A DNA stretch of 64,000 nucleotides, taken from Planctomycetes bacterium GWF2_41_51 (lineage in GTDB: Bacteria > Planctomycetota > Phycisphaerae > Sedimentisphaerales > UBA12454). Where the stretch lies: assembly GCA_001825665.1 (NCBI GenBank), contig MHXZ01000053.1:1-64000 (forward strand), read 5' to 3'. The notes under the pieces were generated by a model, which searched no databases, was not told the DNA's origin, and was given only the letters and a program-made list of their open reading frames with translations. Positions 56,486-64,000 of the stretch are shown here, piece after piece. The number at the start of each line of letters is the position of its first letter. Within the stretch, counting starts at the first letter, position 1. The translations under genes and the position numbers were made by a program.

Positions 56486-59137
56486 ATGAAAAAGACAAAA
56501 CAATTTGTTTTCAACAAAAACGGCTCAGCCCTCATCATGACCATCGTTCTTACCGTCATGCTCGCCGCCGTTGCCGTTATGTTCCTCGCGATGGCCAGGA
56601 TGGACAAAGCCTCAACAAGCAATATCGCCGACAACAAAATGCTCGATCTGACCGCAATGTCAATCATCGAAATCATAAATAAAGAACTCGTGTACGACAC
56701 TCCCGGCGTCGCAATAAAAGCCGATGTTAATGAATTGGAGCGCCCGCAATATTTCGAATACAAAGATTATCCCGACTCAAACGACCCATGGCTGGCAAGC
56801 ATCGAACCGTATCTTTTTGATAAAAAAGATACCGTCAAAGCGAGCACATATAAATGGCACCAAATCAGCGATATCACTGGTTATTTGGCAGCTCATGATT
56901 TCGAAGTTCAGGATGTTAACGTAAAACCCGTCGGCTTAAGCTCCCTTTACGACGTTCAGGATTATCCGATTTTCGATATGAACGAAGGCGGAGTATTTTA
57001 TAAAATCAGCGGTACTACAAAAACAATAGCACACAATGGCATTTCCGCAGATGCTGATGGCGACGGTATCGCCGATTCAAAATGGTTCGAGCTTTCAGAT
57101 ATGCGAACCACCAACGGCAGAGTCTTCGCCGCAGTAAGAATCATCGACAACGGCGCAATGGCAAATGTCAACACCGCTTATCAATTCAATCCCGACGATA
57201 ATGATGGTAATAATATTAATGGCGTTTCACAGACCCGCATCGACCTCGAAAACCTTTTGAAATCCGGCGATACAATCACTGCTTTGCACAATGCACGCAC
57301 TGATAACCAGGCCGACTGGCCAGGCTTCTTGCAAAATATCGTCTGGGACTTCAACAATTTTCCTGAAAATGGTTACCGTCCTTTCGATATGACCGATGAA
57401 CTTGAACTCCGTTACCGCTTCTGCATCAGCGGCCAAAATGAAAGCCGCTTCGAAACCGCTGTACCGAATACTTCCAAAATAACCGACAAAACCTACAAAG
57501 CAGAATATATTTATGATAGCAGTACGGATTGCAGCCTTGATGATTGGGAGAACCGCCTTTCAGAACCAAATTATATTTTGCGCAGACACCTACTCACAAC
57601 ATACAACTGCGACCGAATCATCGACCCCAACGGCAATAAAATGCTAAACATCAACGATGCCAATACAACATCCCTTTATAATTTATTCAGCAAAGTTTAC
57701 GATTCCAACACCGCCGCACAAATCGCCGTCAATATCTCCGATTACCGCGACGCCGACTCCGATGTAAATGTTTTCACTGCGCCTAATACCGGAAAAAAAT
57801 TCTACGGCTTCGAAGCCCCATGCGTCTACATCTCCGAAATCGCTTATAAACATTGGCAAACAGGAGTTGTACCCCCAGGCGAAGAATATAAATCCTACGC
57901 TATCGAACTTTATAAACCTTATACACAGGACGACTCTGCCGATCTTTCCGATTGGAGTTTGTATGTGGGGGCAACAGAAGTTAAGATTAAAAATTGGTCA
58001 AGTGGTAAATACCACGTAATAAGATGGAAAAGCGCCTCCGATTCCGCACCTTTACAGGCAGACAGTTCCGTACAAGTACAGGATGAGGACCTTGATGTAG
58101 ATAATCCTCCTTTTATACTCCCAGCCACTCTAATCCGATTAGAACGAAAAGCGCAGAATGGTGATAAGATTATTGTTGATATGGAAGCTGTCCCTTCCAA
58201 TATGATTCAACTTGAAACTCATTATAAGCAAAGGGATAACAGAAAGCACCAGTGCATAAGGCGTATATGGAGCGCTGTTATTAACAATGACAATACAACT
58301 CTGGGCAGCGACAACACCTTTGCTCCTGACGATGCTAATATTATTCCTACCTATCCGGCTAATTCTCCTTTGACAAATATTGGAGAAATAGGAAGCATCT
58401 TCCGGAAAAGTGCTTACATCTATAGAGATGCAAATGGCTTTCACAGTATAGAAAATTTTATTGGCTCAGTTGCCTCGCTCAAACTCGAAGAAAATGTCCG
58501 CATCAATCTTACCGATGAGACTTTATATCCTGTTTTCAATTTTGTAACGGCGTTAAAAACTCCCTACGCAAACGATTCCAATGAAACACGGGTAAAAGGC
58601 CGCATTAATATCAATACCGCTCCCGCGCGTGTTATCGCTCAGCTTCCATGGGTTTCGCAGCGAATCGGCGGCTACGATGACCTCGCCCTCGCAAAAGCAA
58701 TCGTCGCCTACAGGGACAAATTGAAAGAAGAAGGAACATCCGAACCGAATTATAATTACGAAGGCCGCCCCGATGCCAACGGCTTCGAAAGCACTGCGCG
58801 CCTTATGAAAGTCCGCAATCTCAGTCCGACCTATAAAAATTACAGCATCGATTGTTATGCCAGAGATGGCAACGATTTGGCAGGTTTCCCCGACCTTAGT
58901 CCTGGCACAACCGGCGATGAAGCGAAAGACGATATGGAGGAGCGCGATGTAATTTTCGCTCGAATCAGCGACCTCGTTACAGTCCGCAGCGATGTCTTTA
59001 CGGCGTATATTCTGGTTCGCATAGGAACCAATGGCCCGCAGAAAAGATACATTGCGATTCTCGACCGCAGCGAAGTTAAAACTCCATCCGACAAAGTAAA
59101 AATCCGCGCATTCCAATATGTCCCCGATGCACGATGA
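56486..59137 (+). CDS. GspK-like minor pseudopilin
   Basis: NGSALIMTIVLTVMLAAVAVMFLAMARMD; helix-hairpin-helix-like INTAPARVIAQLPWVSQ. Start moved to ATG 56486. Confidence 0.8.
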   Translation: MKKTKQFVFNKNGSALIMTIVLTVMLAAVAVMFLAMARMDKASTSNIADNKMLDLTAMSIIEIINKELVYDTPGVAIKADVNELERPQYFEYKDYPDSNDPWLASIEPYLFDKKDTVKASTYKWHQISDITGYLAAHDFEVQDVNVKPVGLSSLYDVQDYPIFDMNEGGVFYKISGTTKTIAHNGISADADGDGIADSKWFELSDMRTTNGRVFAAVRIIDNGAMANVNTAYQFNPDDNDGNNINGVSQTRIDLENLLKSGDTITALHNARTDNQADWPGFLQNIVWDFNNFPENGYRPFDMTDELELRYRFCISGQNESRFETAVPNTSKITDKTYKAEYIYDSSTDCSLDDWENRLSEPNYILRRHLLTTYNCDRIIDPNGNKMLNINDANTTSLYNLFSKVYDSNTAAQIAVNISDYRDADSDVNVFTAPNTGKKFYGFEAPCVYISEIAYKHWQTGVVPPGEEYKSYAIELYKPYTQDDSADLSDWSLYVGATEVKIKNWSSGKYHVIRWKSASDSAPLQADSSVQVQDEDLDVDNPPFILPATLIRLERKAQNGDKIIVDMEAVPSNMIQLETHYKQRDNRKHQCIRRIWSAVINNDNTTLGSDNTFAPDDANIIPTYPANSPLTNIGEIGSIFRKSAYIYRDANGFHSIENFIGSVASLKLEENVRINLTDETLYPVFNFVTALKTPYANDSNETRVKGRININTAPARVIAQLPWVSQRIGGYDDLALAKAIVAYRDKLKEEGTSEPNYNYEGRPDANGFESTARLMKVRNLSPTYKNYSIDCYARDGNDLAGFPDLSPGTTGDEAKDDMEERDVIFARISDLVTVRSDVFTAYILVRIGTNGPQKRYIAILDRSEVKTPSDKVKIRAFQYVPDAR

Positions 59138-59232
59138 TATTTCACGTTCAGAGCCATGAGCGTAAGCGATTGGTATTTGCATCTTAGTTCAGGCGGATCA
59201 GTACGTCCCCGACAACCGTTAATTAATTTTAG

Positions 59233-59295
59233 CCCCCGGACCCGTGCCGGGGGGAGTTAAAAGTTTCCTTCCTTAACCCCGGACCCGTGCCGGGG
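59233..59295. repeat. Two GC-rich hairpins (C)CCCCGGACCCGTGCCGGGG(G)
   Basis: Copies at 59233-59253 and 59277-59295. Confidence 0.8.
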
Positions 59296-59344
59296 GTAAT
59301 AAAAAATTTAAATTCCAACTTCCCCTGTAATGCGGGTTCTGGAC

Positions 59345-59398
59345 ATTGTCAGACCGCCTCCGCCTGTCATTGCGAGGCCGCAGCTGAAGCAATCTCAA
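59345..59398. repeat. 54-bp direct repeat, copy 1
   Basis: ATTGTCAGACCGCCTCCGCCTGTCATTGCGAGGCCGCAGCTGAAGCAATCTCAA; 3 differences from copy 2. Confidence 0.9.
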
Positions 59399-59442
59399 AT
59401 CCTTTGCCGCTCCTTGCATCTCGACTGGCATCAATTTCGATC

Positions 59443-59733
59443 TCAGTCCATTGCAATATTATATAGATCTTTCCATTCAGGATTTTTGCTTTTTATTAGT
59501 TGGATTTTTTTAGCTCTTGAGCCCGCTTTAATTTGTTTCTCTGCTGCTATAGCATCCATGATTTTGTTAAATGTTTCAAAATAGACCAATTTGTTTATAT
59601 TATATTTTTTCGTAAAGGCTGACCCTTTTTTATTTTTATGTTGAAATACTCGTCTAATTAAATCATTTGTCACGCCGGTATAAATTACTGTATTGTTCAT
59701 ATTAGTCATTATGTAAACCCAATAATTTCTCAT
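59443..59733 (-). CDS. GIY-YIG nuclease family protein
   Basis: YWVYIMTNMNNTVIYTGVTNDLIRRVFQHKNKKGSAFTKKYNINKLVYFE. Confidence 0.92.
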   Translation of the reverse strand: MRNYWVYIMTNMNNTVIYTGVTNDLIRRVFQHKNKKGSAFTKKYNINKLVYFETFNKIMDAIAAEKQIKAGSRAKKIQLIKSKNPEWKDLYNIAMD

Positions 59734-59750
59734 AAGACCATACCTCTGTC

Positions 59751-59804
59751 ATTGCCAGACCGCCGCCGCCTGTCATTGCGAGGCCGCAGCCGAAGCAATC
59801 TCAA
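59751..59804. repeat. 54-bp direct repeat, copy 2
   Basis: ATTGCCAGACCGCCGCCGCCTGTCATTGCGAGGCCGCAGCCGAAGCAATCTCAA. Confidence 0.9.
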
Positions 59805-59871
59805 CCTTTTGCCATTTTTCTGCTTTTATATCTTTGATTTAAAATAGAAACATTAATGGCTCTAATTTCCC

Positions 59872-61524
59872 TTACGTCCTAAACATCCCCATTATAATCC
59901 TTCCTATAATTACATTGATTGCCGCAAACACCGGCAGCAGCAATACTCCCAAATACATCAGCAAAGAAATAACAGTTGTGCCCGTGGTAGGAAGTTCCGT
60001 GGTTGAATTTTTCAGCAAATATTTGACCGTTTCAATTTTCTTTCTGAAAGGCTGTCTGTCGAAGGGCTTTACTTTTAACATATTGAAAATCGATGGTACA
60101 AGAATTTCATCTTTAAGCTCGATATTCTCATCCCTGATTTTGCGTTTAAGCTCAGCCATTAGGCGATTTTGTTGAATTCCCGAAAACACACCTGCGCATA
60201 ATGAAACCGAAATTATGAACAATATCGGATCCGCAAAATGTATCCCTGCAAGCACAAGAACGATAATCGACAAAACTGAAAACGCGTTTTTCAAAAATGG
60301 AACTTTTGAAAACAGCGCCAGCTCAAAAACTCTTCCTCCGTCAAGAGGCATAATCGGAATTAAATTAATATAATTTAAAATAAGCATGAATATGCCGAAT
60401 TGCATTAAAATATCGCCTCTGTTCCTGGATAACATTACCAGGCATGCCCCGATGATAATTCCCGGCGCAGGCCCCATAAGATAAACGGTAATTTTTTGAA
60501 GAACGGTTGCTTTTGATTCAGAACCGAAAGTTGCCGCCCCAAACGGCATAAACAAAATATGAACATCCTTATATTTAAACAGCCGCATCATAATATAATG
60601 TCCAAGTTCATGAATCAGCAGAACGCCGATCATTATGAAAATTACTTCGAATGAAAACTTTATTTTGAATGCAAAGATAAAAACCAGCAAGCTTATCAAA
60701 AACACTGCTATACTGCCTATAAACCCTGTTTTGCCGCTTTTCAATATGTCCTGCATTTTGAAAAAAGCTTCACTTTCCGCTTCGACAGGTACATTCACCG
60801 GCTTTGAAAGCTTATTGATTCCGGATTTTTTAACCTTGTTTGCGCCCTTGATATATTGCAAAATACATTTTATCGCAGGTATAAAACGCATTTGAAAATA
60901 CTGTTCATCCGCAGGTTTTATAAAGCCCTGAATCTTCAGACTTTCAAAATATTCGTTCATTAAAGTTTTCTCGGCAGCTGCAAACTTTTCTGCACTCGGA
61001 GTAATCAATTGTTTTTGCCGTTTTAATTTATTATGTTCTTCAAGATGTGCCTGGAACTGTCCTTCAATGGTTGGCGAATAAGGATCGATTAATGTTGTAT
61101 TTGGAATTTCACCGAATAAATCGTGCGCAGAACAATTTAAGGTATACAAACTGTAACCGTCTGAAAAAAGCGAAACAAATGCGAATTTAACTGGAGCGTT
61201 CTGATTTATCAGCATAGAGGACTGCATTTCTGCATAGCACATTATTGAAGGATTGAAATACACCGCTATTATTCTTTTGGAATATTCGCTGATTACGAAT
61301 TCCTCTGCGATTTGATAATGCGAAAATTCGAATCCCAATTCGTTGAGTTTCGCCGCGTATTCGTCGAAGAGGTTTTTCAAATAGTCCGGAACATCCGCAG
61401 CCTCGCACAAGGTGCAGTTTCCTTTTTTGAACCGCAATTTGAGCATCATCCTCAAAGCGCCGATGAGCGAAATGATCTTTATAAGAACGAAAAAACCAAT
61501 GAGATAGATGATAAAAAATTTCAT
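59872..61524 (-). CDS. Site-2-protease-like M50 membrane metallopeptidase
   Basis: GVLLIHELGHYIMMRLF (HExxH), NLIPIMPLDGGRVFELAL. Confidence 0.88.
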   Translation of the reverse strand: MKFFIIYLIGFFVLIKIISLIGALRMMLKLRFKKGNCTLCEAADVPDYLKNLFDEYAAKLNELGFEFSHYQIAEEFVISEYSKRIIAVYFNPSIMCYAEMQSSMLINQNAPVKFAFVSLFSDGYSLYTLNCSAHDLFGEIPNTTLIDPYSPTIEGQFQAHLEEHNKLKRQKQLITPSAEKFAAAEKTLMNEYFESLKIQGFIKPADEQYFQMRFIPAIKCILQYIKGANKVKKSGINKLSKPVNVPVEAESEAFFKMQDILKSGKTGFIGSIAVFLISLLVFIFAFKIKFSFEVIFIMIGVLLIHELGHYIMMRLFKYKDVHILFMPFGAATFGSESKATVLQKITVYLMGPAPGIIIGACLVMLSRNRGDILMQFGIFMLILNYINLIPIMPLDGGRVFELALFSKVPFLKNAFSVLSIIVLVLAGIHFADPILFIISVSLCAGVFSGIQQNRLMAELKRKIRDENIELKDEILVPSIFNMLKVKPFDRQPFRKKIETVKYLLKNSTTELPTTGTTVISLLMYLGVLLLPVFAAINVIIGRIIMGMFRT

Positions 61525-62042
61525 TGAGACTCCTTACAAAATCTCCCCAAATTATATCAATCTTAAAATGTCTGAATAGCAAATTCCGCGCAATCTGCCT
61601 CATCTTGCAATTTGTGATTAAATGTCCAATTTGCGTCAAAACTATCCTATTCTGTACCCCTAATATATATAAATAATGCTTCATTTTGCTATGCTTTTCC
61701 CACCATTTTTTATTAAATTCCGCGAAAATCCGCGAAATCCGTGGTTAATTTTTCGATTTTAGCAAATTCGTTGTAAATACCAGTAATTCAAGGACTTAAT
61801 GTTCAAAAAACTGCCATAAGTCTTTATTTTACGTTAAAAATGGTGCTTGCAAAAGTGATGCGTTTTTTGCAAAAAATACCCGTTTTCAGCTTAAAAACGA
61901 AGCTGAAAACTTGCGCGTTCTTCGCAAATCGTAACGGTAATTTCCTGATAAGAAAAATCGTTTTATCCCCGATTTTTTTAGTGAAATTTAACGTTAGAAT
62001 CCCTCAAACTGAATTTAACAACATTAATGGAAAGGGCATAAA

Positions 62043-62186
62043 ATGTGTGCTGATAGTGCTTTATGTGATTGTGGCAGGGAACTGGAACAGGGTCTTTGCA
62101 GCGGCTGTAAAAAACCGGTTGACACGTGTGTATGTGAAGAGGTATGTCCCGGTTGCGGCCAGCCCGTTGACGAATGCACCTGTTGA
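62043..62186 (+). CDS. 47-aa Cys-rich mini-protein with tandem CxxCxxPVDxCxC repeats (absent from supplied ORF track)
   Basis: Translation MCADSALCDCGRELEQGLCSGCKKPVDTCVCEEVCPGCGQPVDECTC*; 11 Cys; GGAAAGG RBS upstream. Confidence 0.65.
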   Translation: MCADSALCDCGRELEQGLCSGCKKPVDTCVCEEVCPGCGQPVDECTC

Positions 62187-62227
62187 GTGCTTTCTATACT
62201 TTTTGTAAGTGTTGATGCTATAAGAAC

Positions 62228-62686
62228 TTATTCAGCTTCTTTTTCGCTGATTAATTTATAAAGTTCTTCAGAAGTTTGCGAATTTTGAAGTTTATTTTTA
62301 AATTCTTCATCCAGCATAAGTCTGCTGATTCTTGCAAGTGCCTGAATATGCGGACCGGTTCTATCGATTGGCGATGCTATTAAAACAACGATATGGACTG
62401 GTTTTCCATCGATACTTTGAAAATCTATACCCTTATGTGATATGCCGATTGCCATCACTAAGTCTTTTACCCCAGAGCATTTACCGTGCGGTATAGCTAT
62501 GCCGAAACCTATTCCTGTGCTTTTCGTGCTCTCTCTTGTCAGTACCGCCTGATAGACTTGGTCACGATTAAGGAGCAATCCTTCTGCATCAAGTAGATCA
62601 ACCAGTTCTTCAATAGCTGTTTCTTTGTCTGTGCCTTTAAGCGGAACCTTAACACATGTCGGCTCAAGAATTTGTGTCAAAACCAT
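62228..62686 (-). CDS. PTS EIIA(Ntr)-type protein
   Basis: VLTRESTKSTGIGFGIAIPHGKCSGVKDLVMAIGIS. Start at internal Met (62686). Confidence 0.88.
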   Translation of the reverse strand: MVLTQILEPTCVKVPLKGTDKETAIEELVDLLDAEGLLLNRDQVYQAVLTRESTKSTGIGFGIAIPHGKCSGVKDLVMAIGISHKGIDFQSIDGKPVHIVVLIASPIDRTGPHIQALARISRLMLDEEFKNKLQNSQTSEELYKLISEKEAE

Positions 62687-62771
62687 TTTTACTAAGACCT
62701 TTAAAAATAAGAATTTAAAATTAATGCAAACTAACAATTATATCATTCTGCTTTGTCAGTGGCAATATATT

Positions 62772-63827
62772 TTAATGAATTAGCATACAGTCGCCATAGG
62801 AATAAAATCGGTATTTTTGTTCCACCGCGTGATTGTATGCATTTAAAACGTTCTCAAGTCCTGCAAAGGCCGCTATTAACGCCAATAAAGTCGATTTCGG
62901 CAAATGAAAATTCGTTATCATCGCATCGGTAATTTTAAATTCAAAACCCGGTGTTATAAAAAGTTTAGTATAACCCTTTGATGGCACAATACTTCTGGCA
63001 TTTGTTTCAAGAGCGGCGGTTTCAAGCGTTCTTACCGCAGTAGTGCCGACTGCAATTATACGCCCGCCTGATTGAATGGTTTTGTTGATCATTCCTGCGT
63101 TTTCCTCATTTATTTCATATTCTTCGCTATGAATTTCATGTTCTTCAAGCGTTTTAGTCTTTACCGGCAAAAACGTTCCCGCCCCAACGTGCAAAGTGAT
63201 TTGCGCAATGGAAATACCCATTTTTTTGATTTTTTCAAGGATTTCAGCAGTAAAATGCAGCCCCGCTGTAGGTGCGGCAATTGCGCCTTTGTGCCTGGCG
63301 AAAACCGTCTGATAACGATTTGAATCAAGTGAATGCTTATCAAGCGGCTGGGGTCTTTTTATATATGGCGGCAGGGGAGAAAAACCAATTTTTTCAAGGA
63401 TTTCATGAGTATCCAACTCTGACTCAGGTCTTATAATCCATTGGCCGGCTTCGAGTTTCGTTTCGATATGAGCAGGGCAAAATTGGTTTTTATTTCGATC
63501 GAGCAGAAATATTGTTTGTTTTTCTTTTATTTTCGACGAATTTTTCAGCATTACGCTCCATTTTCCATCCTGTATTGAAAGGAAAAGACCTTCAATTTTG
63601 GCACCTGTATTTTTTTGCGCGAAAAATCTTGCCGGTATTACTTTGGTATTATTAATCACAAGGCAATCATCTTTTCGGAGGTATTGACAAATGTCCGTAA
63701 AATTGGAATCGATAATAGAACCGTTGAAACGGTTCAAAACGAGCATTCTGCTGCCGCTGCGGTCATCGGCTGGTTTTTGGGCGATAAGCTCCGGCGGTAA
63801 ATAATAATCTAATTTTAACATTTCCAT
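62772..63827 (-). CDS. queA: S-adenosylmethionine:tRNA ribosyltransferase-isomerase
   Basis: LDYYLPPELIAQKPADDRSGSRMLVLNR, GAIAAPTAGLHFT, THVGAGTFLPVK-like ITLHVGAGTFLPVK. Confidence 0.95.
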   Translation of the reverse strand: MEMLKLDYYLPPELIAQKPADDRSGSRMLVLNRFNGSIIDSNFTDICQYLRKDDCLVINNTKVIPARFFAQKNTGAKIEGLFLSIQDGKWSVMLKNSSKIKEKQTIFLLDRNKNQFCPAHIETKLEAGQWIIRPESELDTHEILEKIGFSPLPPYIKRPQPLDKHSLDSNRYQTVFARHKGAIAAPTAGLHFTAEILEKIKKMGISIAQITLHVGAGTFLPVKTKTLEEHEIHSEEYEINEENAGMINKTIQSGGRIIAVGTTAVRTLETAALETNARSIVPSKGYTKLFITPGFEFKITDAMITNFHLPKSTLLALIAAFAGLENVLNAYNHAVEQKYRFYSYGDCMLIH

Positions 63828-63915
63828 AATAATAAATTATCAGAAACAGCTGAAAATAACACAAAAAAGGAGTAGTTTCTTATGATGTTAATTAAGATAA
63901 GCGAGAACTATACCG

Positions 63916-64000
63916 ATGATATTTACATCAGACAAAATTGACGCTGGAACAGGAAAAATGGATACCGAAAGAGTTTTTGAAAAGCTGGCTATATCAATCG
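63916..64000 (+). CDS. Possible 5' end of an unidentified gene truncated by window edge
   Basis: Open frame MIFTSDKIDAGTGKMDTERVFEKLAISI... Confidence 0.25.
   Translation, partial: MIFTSDKIDAGTGKMDTERVFEKLAISI

Noticed and set aside
56050-56763. 237-aa minus-strand ORF
   Set aside because: Antisense to pseudopilin and GspK genes; no family signature.
61840-62208. 122-aa + strand ORF from the track
   Set aside because: Overlaps the Cys-rich 47-aa frame and an AT-rich intergenic region; low-complexity translation without motifs. The 62043 frame has the better coding signature.
1-64000. CRISPR array
   Set aside because: No regularly spaced identical repeats with unique spacers; the repeats seen are dispersed or two-copy.

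Overview
The window looks like a planctomycete-type (Phycisphaerae/Sedimentisphaerales-like) chromosome; this lineage call is an inference from gene content and style. Two parts are visible. (1) About 1-24,700: an accessory/integrative region bounded on the right by an excisionase-like gene, a tyrosine integrase and a tRNA-Lys(CTT). Its left end is outside the window. From 1650 to 18854 there is one tightly packed co-directional gene set: a JAB/JAMM peptidase, an E2-like protein, a 62-aa protein ending in ...GGIR, a ThiF/E1-like protein, a HerA-like ATPase, two coiled-coil proteins, a WD40-like/helical protein, a Ser/Thr kinase, two uncharacterised proteins, a stand-alone Lon-type Ser/Lys protease domain fused to a 'DGTxGGM' module, two further DGTxGGM-module proteins, a TraD/HerA-like ATPase and a fourth divergent module protein. 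It is followed by a TOTE-type AEP primase with a PriL-like Cys-rich C-terminus and a class II ribonucleotide reductase. This ubiquitin-like conjugation + translocase + protease + kinase cluster is the best candidate for an undescribed system. (2) About 24,700-64,000: mostly ordinary chromosomal genes (sulfur trafficking, an energy-converting-hydrogenase-related complex lacking NiFe ligands, PilZ, L21, U32 peptidase, siroheme, fumarase beta, GTPase, CinA, a T2SS/T4P ATPase and pseudopilin operon, M50 protease, EIIA, QueA). It also holds several intergenic repeat families, a GIY-YIG gene between 54-bp direct repeats, and an unlisted 47-aa Cys-rich mini-protein. All family calls come from reading motifs by eye; no searches were run.
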